Source of the DNA: Proteles cristata cristata
Lineage: Eukaryota; Chordata; Mammalia; Carnivora; Hyaenidae
Reading direction: 5' to 3'
Assembly: GCA_017311185.1 (NCBI GenBank)
Contig: JAESUZ010000482.1
Location: forward strand, 248,001-312,000
Length of the DNA stretch: 64,000 bases
The notes beneath the pieces are model-generated. The model was given only the letters and a program-made list of their open reading frames with translations. It searched no databases and was not told the origin of the DNA. Positions within the stretch are counted from its first letter, which is position 1. Every line of letters begins with the position of its first letter. The translations under genes and the position numbers were made by a program. Shown here piece by piece: positions 45,130-57,605 of the stretch.

Positions 45130-46092
45130 AATAAGACTTGATGAACACCGGAGTTTAGTTCTAAATAATTTTTACATATTTTGAAATATCCTTTTGATTT
45201 TGTTTTCAACCAGTTAAAACCTAACATTCATTCTTAGCTCACAGCTCATATAAAAACGTCTGGAAGGCTAGGTTTTTCCTGAAGGCTAGAGTTTGGTGGC
45301 ATCCACTATTATACTTCAGGAACAAAGTAGGATAAGCCAAAGGTTTTGAAACATTTTTAAGCCTTGGACACTTTTGTTCAAAAAAAATCATGCGTGACAA
45401 CCACTTGTTACCAGAGTTACTGTAAGGATGGGAATCTATCATCTCTCCCACTCCCTCAAGAACCTACCTTTTCACCGACACAACACTTACACACACGTAC
45501 ACACAATCTCCTAAGATTTTTACGGGACACGTTTTGGAAAACTTACAATGAAACATCAAAAAGAAATACTGACAACTTTGCATTATTTCACTCTCTTTAA
45601 AGCAAACAAGGCTCAAATATGGAAAAGGCAGAGAACAGTAATTAAAAGACACCTCCACCAGACCTTCAAACGTTTTTCTACATTAGGCCTCTGATTCATG
45701 CTGACAGACATATCACTCAACTGAATCCTTCTCTTATCTGATGAGAATCTCCATAACTTGAACACTATCGTGTCTTGTCGTGTTACCTGTCGTGTCTGAC
45801 TGATGGTTTGATTGTTTCTTTTTCCTTGGCTGTACTGGTCTCTGTAATTGGGATTTGGTCTCTGCTTTGGTCCAGGGCTCTCTGCTATCCCACATCCCTG
45901 ACCACAGTAGTCAGATCTGAATTATGAAAGAGGCCATCTAGTCTCATCAATTCAGTAGGAAGGAAATCTATCAAAGCAAAATCCCTGTAGAGACATCCAT
46001 GGAGAGCTATCAAATGTTATTCTACATTCATAAAGGATGTAAAAAAGGAAACACACCTTTAGTTAAGTCTGCTATGTGCCAAGTGCTGCGCT
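45130..46092. other. No recognised feature
   Basis: Unique-looking DNA with only short frames. Confidence 0.5.
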
Positions 46093-46171
46093 CATCATTC
46101 ATTCTAAATTTTTTTAATGTTTTTATTTTATATTTGAGAGAGACAGAAAGAGAGAGAGAGAGGGAGGGAGG

Positions 46172-46207
<36 letters not shown>

Positions 46208-46396
46208 GAGGAGAGAATGAGTGGGGGAGGGGTAAAGAGAGATGGAGAAAGACTCTGAAGCAGGCTCCAGGCTATGAGCAGTCAGCACAGAGCCTGACGC
46301 AGGGCTCAAACTCACAAGCTATGATGAGATCATGACCCGAGCAGAAGTCCGACGCTTAACCAACTTAGCCAACCAGGTGCCGCATCCTCATTCTAG
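46093..46396 (-). mobile_element. Carnivore tRNA-Lys SINE with expanded GA tract
   Basis: Reversed SINE from aatttttttaatg to gccaaccaggtgccgc. Candidate duplication catcattcattcta / catcctcattcta on either side. The GA part next to the tail has grown to ~75 bp. Confidence 0.9.
46136..46213. repeat. (GA)n/(GGGA)n microsatellite in SINE
   Basis: GA units interrupted by four GGGA units at about 46161-46175, then about 14 more GA units. Purine-only on the + strand. Confidence 0.95.
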
Positions 46397-46397
46397 A

Positions 46398-48424
46398 ATT
46401 AAGAAAAACGTGACAAGCATTTTCACGAATGGTATCAAGGAATCCAATCTTAAAGAAGCTAAACTAAGTGGGTTTTCTATGTCCTTCCCTTTCAGGTGAA
46501 GTATTATGAGTTCCTTCTTACACAGAGCTCTGTAGACACATTTCTGAGCAGTGAAAGATACTTGGAGAAATAGGTCAAAGAAAAAACGATTCTGAAAAGC
46601 CACTAAAGGCTTCCAATGGCATCTGGGAAAAACAGACTACCTTTGGAACAGAAGCAGATACAGACGTTGAAAAGAAACGCACATATGTTACAAAGCTCAT
46701 CCCCCAGCACTAATGCTAGACGACAGATGAATAGACTTTCTTGTGCTTGTAATTGGAACTACAAGGTTGGGACCTATTATACTGGCACAATTCAAGATGC
46801 TATCTTCTGATTTGAAAACAAACAAACCAACAAAACAAAAACAAACAAAACCCTTGGCTTGAATTTTAATTTGAAAGTAGTCATGTTAAGACATATGCAT
46901 AATCTCAGATAATATGCCTTAAGTGACAGAAAACGACTGAGCAATTACATTCAGAGCTGGTTTTTAGCTCCTGCATGAATTCAAAGAAATGTTTTTCAAG
47001 GCAATATTTGAAAGTCAGTACTTCTAATATCTTTCATTACCATCTACCCGTCAGGACTGAAAAAAGGAGCTACAAAATGAGATTTGAGACAAAACAAACG
47101 GCCTGCATGTATTAATTAACCACCAAGTGTTTACTTACCTAGGACTTCTAGATCTACTCTCCAACTATCCCAGCTCTGGGGAAAGACTTAAGAGACTGCA
47201 TTAAATGACTTTCCTTGCCCTATTTCAGCTGGGTGCAACCGACAGAAAGAACCTACTGGAAACCAGTGAGAAGGAGTGCAAGATGAAGGTATGTGTTTCC
47301 CTACCTCCTTCTTGGTTTGAAAAAATGCAGGAGGGTGCCATTTCTCTCCTGAAGTGTACCACTCTTGTATGCCAGTAACCATTCTCTGCCCTTGTATCTT
47401 CAGGCCAAGTGGTGGTAACCACTCCCCCTGCTGCTAGTTCTGGAGTACTTTACTGTGCCTTGTTAAGTTTCCTTTCACGCTGCTAGCCCATGTGCAGGGA
47501 GCCCCTTCATTAAGCTCTCCTCAATTTTCCCCACTAGAGCACACTATCTATTTGCCGGGCTAACCCTGAATAATTATGCCCCGAGTTTTTTTTCACTCTC
47601 ACTTATGGACTAAAAAGAAGACTCTTGTTCATTGTTTCCAACCAACACTGTATGTGGATATCTTTACGCATAACTATTGCAGCATGTATTAGTGAAAAGG
47701 GCCATCCAGGGGGCCCATGGAGAACTTCAAATGTTGCATTCCTCAATAGTTCAGGGATATTATATTACCAGCAGTTGTATATCTTGCATGTGTATTATAT
47801 ACTTTGTGTATATAAAATAATTCATCATAAAAATGCAAAAGCAAGCCAAAAGATTACTTATAGTAAGAAAAGTTTCATTTTGCCATGTATATATGCAGGG
47901 AAAAGTTTCTAAAAGGATATTAGGAGATAATAATGGTTTCATTAGATCATGAGATTATGGGTAACTACTTTCTTATAGTTTTCAAATTTCCTATATTAAT
48001 AGAATTTTTCTCCTAAAAAAATAACCAGTATTAAGCAGCAAATACTTGGAAAAACGGCAATTGTTTCCATCATGTTCTAGAGCGGTTACTGTCCTGAATC
48101 ATTTCACTGATAAATGGATCCACTCCAAAGAGGAAACCTCAAGTAAGAGTTCAGACATGTGACTAAAGGGCAAAATGAAGAAAATGCGCCATGAGCCAGT
48201 GAGGGTGTCACCTCTGGCAACAATTATGTCATAGGAGAAGGATTTCAGGAGACCATTAGAATATGAACTTGCTTATAAAGCTGCCAAAGGTGACCTTAAT
48301 CGTCTAGTCATGTTCTGTTCAGAACCATTATTCGGCTTTCAGTTGCTGTGAATAGTAGCTGTGTGATACAGTCATGTTTAAAGGGATAGTGCCTGTTCAT
48401 TTTCAACTGCTGTCTCTCCTTTAG
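46398..48424. other. Unique DNA, SINE-free
   Basis: No recognised repeat apart from a (CAAA)n-like run at 46815-46851. Frames at 47188-47422 (minus) and 47625-47912 (plus) have no domain. Confidence 0.45.
46815..46851. repeat. A-rich (CAAA)n run
   Basis: Irregular caaa/caaaa units with no SINE or L1 body beside it. Confidence 0.85.
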
Positions 48425-48691
48425 GCTGTTATTAAGATTTCATGGAGTTTGCAAAATGCCTGTTCCCTGAGACCTTGCAAAATGAGTGGCAAGTACAAAG
48501 ACTTTGATGTTCAATGTCAGGGAGGAAGGTTTACTTGGCTGTGCTGCAGCCCAGCAACACCAGGACCTGTTACTAAGACGACATTTGATAACAAACATGG
48601 CAATTATTGGACTTCTATTAACTGTATAAGTGAAGTATGTGCAATCAAAGTCACAGATATATCGAGAACGGTGTTGGTAATAGCACACTGA
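48425..48691 (+). other. Candidate terminal exon of a small cysteine-rich protein
   Basis: An acceptor-like site (ctgctgtctctcctttag, AG at 48423-48424) is followed at once by an 88-codon open frame ending in TGA at 48689-48691. The in-frame triplet just upstream is the stop TAG formed by the acceptor itself, so the frame opens exactly where an exon would begin. The peptide has seven cysteines (positions 13, 18, 31, 40, 41, 67, 72), including a CC pair with spacing C-x4-C-x12-C-x8-CC, loosely like small secreted disulfide-rich peptides but not a match to beta-defensins, which have a different spacing. AATAAA follows at 48695-48700 with GT/T-rich sequence after it. No upstream signal-peptide exon was found. 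It may be a chance frame or a decayed exon. Confidence 0.3.
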
Positions 48692-48694
48692 TTA

Positions 48695-48700
48695 AATAAA
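48695..48700 (+). promoter_or_regulatory. Possible polyadenylation signal AATAAA
   Basis: Overlapping ATTAAA/AATAAA four bases after the stop of the candidate exon, followed by tcttgcttgttt, a GT/T-rich stretch of the kind found downstream of cleavage sites. Meaningful only if the exon is real. Confidence 0.3.
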
Positions 48701-51700
48701 CAAGGTCTTGCTTGTTTACTGAATATTCAGTATCCCATTCTGATATTCGCAGTTTTTAAATAACATTTATTTTTTTTCAATTTAGAAAACATTTTTACTG
48801 GAGTAAAACCTTTGATATTTATGTTGTAGTCAGGCAGCATGATTTTATAACCTATGGTTTCCCTCCCCGAACCCTTCCCTGCTATCTCTGAAACGAGAAG
48901 ACTATGCAGAGGTCCTTGGTTAGCTTGACCTCTTCTCTCCACCAGCATGATCAGCACCAGTCTGATCTTTCTCTAACTCTTCATACCTTCTATTGTTTGT
49001 ACTAAAGATAGTAATATGTGAGAAGTCCAGTCATTAGTGTTCCTCTGGAAGTTTTGGCTATGATTTCCTCAAAAAGAAACAAAACCCTGGTCCCTTAACT
49101 AAACTCAATTAAACTTTCCCCATATATATCATGGCATGAGATGATGTGAAGCATGCTAGGATAATTATTGGTGGACTTACTGTAATTAATTTTGAATAGG
49201 GAACTAAGAAGCATTTTATAATAGGCTGCATACAGAGCTTCATAAAATCACAGACTGTTTTGGAAATGCTCTTAAAGATCAGCTAATCCAACCATTCCCC
49301 CAGTGCTTAAATCCTTTCTATATTATTAGTGTGTATTCGTCTCTATGTCATCCTTGAACTGTTCCAGGAAAAGAGAAGATTTATCGAAGTAACCCAGGTG
49401 AAATAGGTGGCATTAATTTCCATACACACATGCATATATAAATATTACTCTGAACATGTTTACTACTTATTTTAAACTCAGTATGGCCTATGTTAATAGG
49501 AAAAGGAAAAGAAAAAAATCCTTCCCTGGTTTTCTTACATACATATATTTTAAGTTTCACAGACACTGCAGGACTCCAAACTTTCCTCTTCTAACACAGA
49601 AAATGAAATAATTAAATTACGGCCAATACCCTAGTTTCCAGGGAACATGAAAGGTCTATAACAGTACCTTAAGTGAAACATTACTTTCATGTTTTAAATT
49701 TATTTTGGCCACTTAGGTTTTGACCAAGTAAGTCCAGCCAGATAGGCACAGAGCCCCCTGCCAAGAAGATATTCTAAACAAGGGGACATGGTTTGAGAAA
49801 GACACACTGGAAAACTCAAACAATCCTCAAAATGCTGTGTGGTATAGAAAAACAAGACAGGCACCAGAAAATCATTATCGGCTGTTAAGAGTTACCAGGA
49901 CAATTCTAAGTTTCCCCTGTGAAAGGAAGTTTCACAGACAAGTGATTTTAGAAATCTTTTGACTCTGGTTACAAAATGTGTTTGGTAAACCTTAGAGAAC
50001 AAAATACCTTACTACTGTAACAATACCCCTTTAGAGAGGCACGACTTGGAGGCTTAAAGGCCTCTTAGTTTCCAAGGCCTCCTGGCACCAAGCCCCCAAC
50101 ACAGACTCGTTATAATGTAGAGCCTTAACGGAGAGGTGATGGGTCTAGAGTGAGATAGGGTACAGACTTTTGGCAGATAGCAGGGATTTCAAATGCTAGA
50201 AGATACAGAGAGAGGAAGAGGGAGATGAACTACAGATAAACTTCACTCTCTGCTCAGCTTTCCCAGAGCTAGCCCATCTCATGAACATTACCTTGTTTAT
50301 TCTTACCTTTCATTTATTTTGGCAGTCTTGTGATAGACCTACCAAAGGCCAAGTAAAAGATTGTTCAAGTACTTTTGCTAAAACCAAATGTATCAAACTA
50401 ACAATCTTTTTCAGGAATCAAATCTCAGGGCTTAAATCTAAGGCGTTATCTATGTGAAATCTAGAGCCAAACACAGTCTTAAGAGCTCTTTCTTGTTTAA
50501 CATTATGCTGGGCACATATTAGGTGCTTTATAAATGTACTTTACTGAGAATAGCTGAGCAGCATTTCTAATGATAAAGACAATTCCACGGTGAGTCGTTT
50601 ATCCAGCTACTTTCCAGGTTGAGGAATTAAATAGGTCATTAAAACGGAATCAACTTCTCTAAATACTTTCACTTTCTAAACTGGCAAAAAAAAATCTCAG
50701 ATAAAGAACAGACTTCAAAATGACTACATTAAAAGAAACAAACTATTTACCTTATGGCTACGAATACTGTAAATAAAGTATCCATCTAAAAGCTGAAAGA
50801 CTTATGTCACTTAAGTGCTTGGGATAATCAAAGAACGTGGGTTCAGGTACTAAAAATGGAGAGGCAGGGAGAAGAAACCAAAAAAAATTTACTTCATAGA
50901 GTGCTGCAATATCATAATGAAAATATGTAGCCTTTTCTAGGTTATAAAATTTGAAGTGAGTTCAAACTGGCAAGCACAAAGAAATAAGCAAAATAAGTAC
51001 CAAGTAGTCTCATATTGACCAGAAAAGAAAGAATTAAGAATCCACTAGAATGAGTTGGTCTTTGTCTTTATCATTGTCTTATACTGATTTGGGTTTCCCC
51101 AAATCAGAGTCTGAGACAAAGGCTACCTTGCCATTGAAGATTAAGTGCTACTATTGGCCTCGGCCATTCCAGAATTCCCCCTTTCCCCTTTGGTATTAGA
51201 AAGCCCAATTCCATGGCCCTAGTGTCCAGAAGATACTACTGAGTCCCTCAAAGAAGTCATTGCCTTGCCAGGACATTTCTTATTGCCTTAGTGTGGAGAC
51301 TGTGCTATGGCCCTTCTGGGGAACATGGTCAAGTGTTCAATGGTCCCAAGAAATAAATCTTTTCCAACATCCCACTCCCCTCAGTCTTCTGTTCCCTTCC
51401 TCGCTATCATGCCCAGGTCTTCCTGTATCACTACCTCATTTACTAAAGGCTATTACTGTGTCACAGGTTCAAAGAGCCATTTCAAAGTACATTAGAGCAA
51501 AATTCAGGGGTCCTTGTCAATATTTTGAAGCCCAAACCACAGGAGAGTGCTCGTAGGTCAACAATTTCCTGGTCCAATATCTTAATTACTCACTCCCACA
51601 TTAGTTCCCCGCGTTCCCCGCCAATATCAATTACCTGGTTCTTTCAGGGTGTAAAATACTTGGTCACACAAAAGGGACTATGCTTGGTTTGGGCTATGAC

Positions 51701-53114
51701 CTGCCCCTGGGTCCCAGTCTTGAGATTTGAGAGTGGCAGGAGCAGTTTGTGAAAAAGACATACATTATATGCAAGTTACCTGCCTCAGAAAAGATCTCTC
51801 TAGCATATCCAAGCAAGAGGAGTTTCTCTCCCCCAGCAAAGAGAAGGGAGCTAATCCTACCAGTTGAAAAGGTTTACTAGAATCTGCAGCTCAGTATTCT
51901 CAGGCTGATCCATCAATATGTGCCCATCCAAGTATCACAATCAAATTAGCAATATGGCATTAGACTTGTATCTTCTTACATTGTTTCAAGTCACAATAAG
52001 GTCTCAAAAGAAACTAGAAACACTGGTTTTACTCTACATGTCTCATTTACTGCCTAGCTATTTGGGTCAGGAAATTTATCTTTACTTAAAATAAGATTAT
52101 CTGTTAATAATACTAATACTGAGGCTACAGTGTAAGTTTATCTAATTTGTTAATTGAGATGATTCAATCTAAAACTCAAATGCATAATACTGGCATATAA
52201 GAGGATTAAGCATATATCACAACAAAAGCTTATTTTAAAAACCCTGTGAAATGAATATGATAGCAAAATATAATGGGCGAACGTACAAATATGAAATGTT
52301 ATTAGAAGGGTTTGTCCAGAAATGGCAAGCCCTTCTGAAATACTATCTTGCAATCAGTTAGACTATCTTCATATTTAAGAAGCTCTGGATGAGGCAGAGA
52401 ACCATGAAAAACAAGGATTATGAATTAAGAAAGTGGACGATAGAAAACAACGCACGTATAATTATCTGAATACCAGAGCACTTTGAAGATTTAAAATCCT
52501 CAACGTTCTTACACGACAGTGAAAAAATATTCCAATCTTTATAGAGTGGTTTCACAAAATCTAACTCTGCTTATCCTAAGCTAGAGGTTACCTCCCAGGA
52601 GAAATGATAAACTCAGTGCAGCAAATTAATCATAGTGATGAATATAAAATTACAACGGCATTGCTGGGAACAATTCAGAGGAGGGTGCAGGCCGCTGCCT
52701 GCCCCGCTGATGGTATCAAATAACGGGGAAGTCCAATACAAACCCATCCCGCAGCCCTATGTTGAAACTGCAGACATGTAAACATACTGGACCAGGCCAA
52801 AATACAAAGTTAAGGCAGTGATGTGGAAAAGAAAATTATCAGTGAGTCTGATATGAGAGTCTCTAATCTACAGTAGGTGAAAACAGTGACTCTGGCCCTT
52901 TTCTAGATAAATATGATTAAGTTAACAATTTTAACCATCTGTGGCAGTTGTGAAGGACAGAAATTTACAAAAAGTAAGAAATGACACCTTTTCAAATGGA
53001 TTCATGAGCCATTCTAAAAGAGGTAAGTTGCAGTGGGGCGGCAAAATTCTGGTAGCCAAAGAATAACTTATGAAACTGCTCCATTCTTGACTGGTTTAGC
53101 TTGCTTACAAAAAT
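48701..53114. other. Unique DNA, SINE-free
   Basis: About 4.4 kb with no recognised young repeat. Weak MIR/L2-like wording at 49.24-49.33 kb (aaagatcagctaatccaacc) and 50.50-50.56 kb (gctgggcacatattaggtgc). A pyrimidine-rich part at 51.2-51.75 kb has overlapping frames without a domain and could be an old LTR remnant. Confidence 0.4.
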
Positions 53115-53390
53115 CACATCAGGAGTTTATGGAGCACTTACCCTATCTGCTAAGATATGCTTTCCCAGTGGTGGCGTTTGTTCATTTAATTATCACAATG
53201 CCTCAGTGAAGTAGGTACTATTATTATTATTATATATTATATTATTTTATGGGTGAGCAAGCAATGGCTTAGACTGGTAAAGTACATGTGCCACTTATAG
53301 GACCAGTCAGAGAATCCGTCAGGACTTGGAATGAAAACATGGATTTGTTCCCAGAGCCCAAATGTTTAACCACTTCTGTGATGAGATATG
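53115..53390 (-). mobile_element. MIR relic
   Basis: Reversed MIR: tttatggagcacttaccc, catttaattatcacaatgcc, gaagtaggtactattattat and a final cccaaatgtttaaccacttc. An ATT/TA-rich expansion sits at 53219-53250. Confidence 0.8.
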
Positions 53391-53659
53391 TGGCCACTGT
53401 CTCTGAAACTATACTTGAATCAGTCCCCTAGAGAGTTCTGTTCCTGTTCCTTGAAAAGTCATGGTCATATACTGGCTATTCAAGTCTAGAGCAGAAATTT
53501 CTCTACTATTCTAAAGGAAGAAGGCATGATTTATAATTTTATGCATGGGAGGCATTTTAGTACCTAGCTTCTAGGATAATTCCTCGAGGATATTCCTCTT
53601 CTTTCCCTCCTCCCCCATTCTTCCTTGAACCTGAAAAGTCCTATTTTCGATCACGAAAG

Positions 53660-53810
53660 GGCCCTAGGAGTTATCTTATCTGATATTCTCATTATTTGAA
53701 AATGAGAAAAGCAAGCTCCAAACAGGTTAATTGATTTACAGTTGATGAGTAGGGCTCCCTAGGGTCTGGAATCCCTAACTAGTGCTTTGGCCTTATGTTA
53801 GAGGATCTTC
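53660..53810 (-). mobile_element. MIR-like relic
   Basis: gaaaatgagaaaagcaagctcc, aacaggttaattgatttac and ctagtgctttggcc match a decayed reversed MIR core. Confidence 0.5.
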
Positions 53811-54348
53811 CATCTCTGCCCCATGTTTTTCCAGCCACCTGAAGTAGGAAAGGTACCATACAGATCATGTCTTTCAGTCTCAGTAAAGGGAGGTTTACAA
53901 TGAGTATAGGGGCAGTGCTAGTGCTATAACAGAAACAATGAAAGAGGCTTCACTGAGCTTCTCTGTTGCAACCACAGGTTAACTGTGACACGGGACACAA
54001 ACAATCCTGAAACCAATCTCGATTTTCTATTTGAACTAAAAGGAAGAAAGCAAACATATGAATGTGTCAGGCTGGAGATTTAACTTGGAGAAGAAATAAA
54101 AAGCCAGACAGAAATAGAAAAGAAGGGACATAGGAAATATAAAGGAAAATATCAACTGTATAAATTAGATTAACACTGGACCTCCTGGTCATTTTTCAGT
54201 TTCATATTTCTGACACATCACACAGTTTTCCTATCTCCATTCCCTTCTGCTTCTCTACAGCCCTTCTTTCTGACACCAATTGCAAAGGTTACCTATAAAC
54301 GGATTACTAATTGACACAAGATTAACTAAAAAGGGCAGTTACACGCAT
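53811..54348. other. No recognised feature
   Basis: Unique-looking DNA. Confidence 0.5.
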
Positions 54349-54380
54349 ACATGCACACACACACACACACACACACACAC
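54349..54380. repeat. (CA)n microsatellite
   Basis: Sixteen AC/CA units, uninterrupted, preceded by imperfect acacgcatacatgc. Confidence 0.96.
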
Positions 54381-54724
54381 GTACCTCTGCACTGTAGACA
54401 AACCCATATTAACATTTAAACACATCAGAGGCCTATTACTCAAATACACAACCTGTCTTACAGTGGTTCTCAGGATGCTGCTGGCATTTGAACAGCAACT
54501 GTTCTGTGAATAGACTATCCCACATATTGCATGATTTGTACGTAACACCTCTGCCTCTGCCACCAAGTCCCAGTAGTTGCACTTAGTCATTGTGACAACC
54601 AGAAAGCACCCAAAGGTATTACGAAATCCCCAATGGGGTGGGGCAACACATTCCAATAGAGGAACACCAGACTGAGAACATTCTAGGTCCAACTCAGAGA
54701 AATTATTAACATTGTGGACTAATA

Positions 54725-55260
54725 TGTTTTATTCAAGATGTACTGAGTGTCCACCATGAGCATGACCCTGTGCTAATTTCTGGGAGGTCCATTCACAAAC
54801 CAAACACATAAGGATTTTTCTGTAATGGGGATGGTGGGAGAGACAGATATTGATAAAATCTTCACACACACACAAATATATATACTCAGAATTCTGATAA
54901 AAGGAACAAAGAGACATGTGATGTTATTAGAGTCTCTAAGAGGAAGACTTGCTTAGATTAGTTAAGGAAGTTTCCTTAAGGAACTCCGAGCTTGAGAACA
55001 GTTATGAAGCTTAAGTAGGGCTTTACTTGGTGATGATGAAAAGTACAAACATGTTCAGTAGCAGGAAGAGCAAGTACAAAGTTCACTCTGAGGAGACAGA
55101 GCATGGCAAGCATGTGGAATGGACACAAGGCTGGTGTAGCTAGAGCTGATGGAATGAGAAGGAGTGTTACATGAGATAAAATCAGCTAAATAAGGGTGAA
55201 GCCACACAGTCTTATAGTTCACGTCGATAAGAGTTTTCAGAAATAACCAACCGCGTAAAA
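54725..55260 (-). mobile_element. L2 relic
   Basis: actgagtgtccaccatgagc, tgtgctaatttctgggagg, then gaaggaactccgagcttgag, gcaggaagagcaagtacaaag, gcatggcaagcatgtgg and aggctggtgtagctagagctg give the order of a reversed L2 3' region. A short CA run lies at 54864-54875. Confidence 0.7.
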
Positions 55261-55624
55261 TGTGGTAGAAGGCAAAAGAAGGAGATGCATCATGGGAGAC
55301 ACAAATCCACCAGTAGGTGTTACTTCCTGAACTTGATAATCAAATCAACTTTGTGTGAATGAAGATCAAGCTGGGACAGATAAAAATACCTTTGGTGTGT
55401 TGCAATCGTGTGGAAATTACTCAATCCACAAATTTGGTACCATGCGAGGTAGTAATATGTAAGAGTGGGTTTCTGTCTTAGCAAAGTTGGGGGGAATCTG
55501 GAGACAACCTGGAAAGGTCAAGTGTTAAGAGGAGAATAAGACTGGGAATGGAGATAAAGCTCCAGGAACTGGTTTCACTTCCAAACCTTCTTGTCTCTTG
55601 GGAGCTTTGCCAGTCCCAGACTAG
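55261..55624. other. No recognised feature
   Basis: Unique-looking or decayed sequence next to the L2 relic. Confidence 0.45.
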
Positions 55625-55765
55625 AGCTTTTATCAATAAATGAGGACAATAATACCCCCAGGGTTCTGAGTAGGATTAACTGAAATATCTTGAGGAAGAG
55701 TGTCTAACTCAGTACTTGGCACATCTCAGAGGCACAATTCATGCTTTTAATGAAACTAAGTTTCT
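55625..55765 (+). mobile_element. MIR 3'-end relic
   Basis: aaatgaggacaataatacccc, gggttctgagtaggattaac and actcagtacttggcacatctc follow the MIR 3' half. Confidence 0.72.
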
Positions 55766-56496
55766 TAAGTAGTAAATTAAGGCAGTAAAAACTGCTGCGA
55801 CATTCCAAGGGTGTCATGACGGCAAACAGGATAAGTTAGTCAAGAAACATGAGGTATTATTATCCTCAATAAAAGATGTGGCATGAATGCCACTTGGAGC
55901 TCATCATCCATTTATTTTTCCTTTCAGTGGGATATATTCGCAGAGACAAACTGTTCTGTGAAACTTCTTTTAGTCCTTAGAAAAGTCTGAGGTAGAGGAG
56001 AGAAGGAACTATAGTATGCAACTTTTTTTCCTGCTGAAATGACCATTATTGTGATAGGAGAGTTTAAATGCCGTAAATGCATGTGCACATGATTTTTCTT
56101 TGGATGTGTTACAGAAAATAAAGTGCTGTTATGGGGGAATTGTGGCCCAGCCTATGGAGCAACATTTTATGAAAATGTTGACTGTCCATAGTTCTTTTTT
56201 AAGTAAATGCAGTTCATGGCCATGTGTTCCCAGCATATGCCAGTGCTGTGAATGTTGTGCCTCTTAGCCCCACAGCCTAGCTCTAAATGAACCTGCAGCT
56301 GTGGTGACCAGTTCCCAGGGCACTGACAACTTCACCTGAAATGCCTGCTTCTCTCTCCAAGGACTTTCTCTTGAGAGCTTGTTCAGCCTGCTTGTTGGGA
56401 AACCTAGAAGAGTCTAAGGCTTAACTACTCCAGGAACTATACTTAATCAAAGACAGTTGAGAGTTGGTGGAAAAATACTTCATCTTACTTTGTCCT
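55766..56496. other. No recognised feature
   Basis: Unique-looking DNA. Confidence 0.5.
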
Positions 56497-56729
56497 CTGA
56501 CGGAATATTCATTTTTTTAATGTTTATTTATTTATTTTGAGAGAGAGAGAGAGAATGAACACAAGCAGGGGATGGGCAGAGACACACAGAATGTGAAGCA
56601 GGCTCCAGGCTCTGAGCTGTCATTGCAGAGCCCCAAGCAGGGCTTGAACCCATAAACCATAAGACTGACCTGAGCCAATGTCAGGCGCTCAACCAACTGA
56701 GCCACTCAGGCGCCCCTGATAGAATATTT
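56497..56729 (-). mobile_element. Carnivore tRNA-Lys SINE with decayed 14-bp duplication
   Basis: Body 56511-56715, reversed head gagccactcaggcgccc. Flanks ctgacggaatattc (56497-56510) and ctgatagaatattt (56716-56729) differ at three positions, so the insertion is older than the perfect ones. Confidence 0.93.
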
Positions 56730-57479
56730 CTAAAGCATGTTCCTCATGGTTCCTCAAAGGGTCCCCAATCGGACTGATCCCCAGTTGCCCACCATGATAA
56801 CTTATTCATGAAAACCCTTTCAGTAAATCTTTCATTTCCAAGTCTCACTTTCCCTATTTTCCTCCATGTATTTCTTCTAATTGTCTCCCAGATTAATACC
56901 TGTACCCACTTTAAGTCTCACAATGTAGTTTTGGTGAAACCCAAACTTAGATATAGAATTCCTGGAACTGTCCAGTTCATAATGTACAAATCCCATACCT
57001 AATGACACAAGGATGTCTTGTATAGAATTATGTTCCTATGTTCTATAGAAAAAAGGAAATCACTATTTTTTAATGCCTCTTAAAGAAAAATGACTGAAAT
57101 CAAGGATACATTCCCTAAGAAGGAATGGAAGCTGTTCAAAATATCAATATTTGACTTTAAAATGTATTTAAACATTAGGCCTTACCAATGCCCACTAACT
57201 CTTGAGGGTCATTTACTTCAAAAGAAGTAAGTTGAAAAGATTAAGTAATTTAATGCGATAGATGACTTTGTGCCTAAATGTCCTTTCCCACCTTCTGATT
57301 CCTAATTGCCTGTATTGATGGCATGAATTTTAACTTGCTAAATAAAGCTGAGGAGGAGTTAACGTTTCATCTGAACGACCTACAGATGCCCCTCCATCCA
57401 AGCCTCTTAGAGGGCTTCCAATAGATGTTAAACCATGCAACCCCTGTAATTTGCGACTCTAGATACTGAATTAGTAAGG
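56730..57479. other. No recognised feature
   Basis: Unique-looking DNA with a chance 64-codon frame at 56808. Confidence 0.5.
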
Positions 57480-57605
57480 ATGCAAACCATAAGCTCCATG
57501 AGGAAAAGAACTACCCCTTTATTTATCTCTACACCATTAGCTCCTAACACAGTGACTTCTACTTACTAAGTGAGTAATAAACTGCTCTTGAATGAATGAA
57601 CACAT
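57480..57605 (+). mobile_element. L2 3' end
   Basis: cataagctccatgaggaaaag, atttatctctacaccattagc, ctaacacagtgacttctac and the terminal gaatgaatgaac repeat are the recognisable end of an L2. Confidence 0.8.

Noticed and set aside
46136..46213. GA/GGGA tract as a CRISPR-like or satellite array
   Set aside because: It is a simple repeat located at the normal GA stretch of a reverse SINE.
48425..48691. Calling the candidate exon a beta-defensin
   Set aside because: It has a CC pair but the cysteine spacing (x4, x12, x8) and number do not fit the six-cysteine defensin pattern, and the intron phase inferred differs.
51260..51752. Two overlapping frames in pyrimidine-rich DNA as exons or retroviral coding sequence
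   Set aside because: No protein motif could be recognised, and composition alone can keep frames open.
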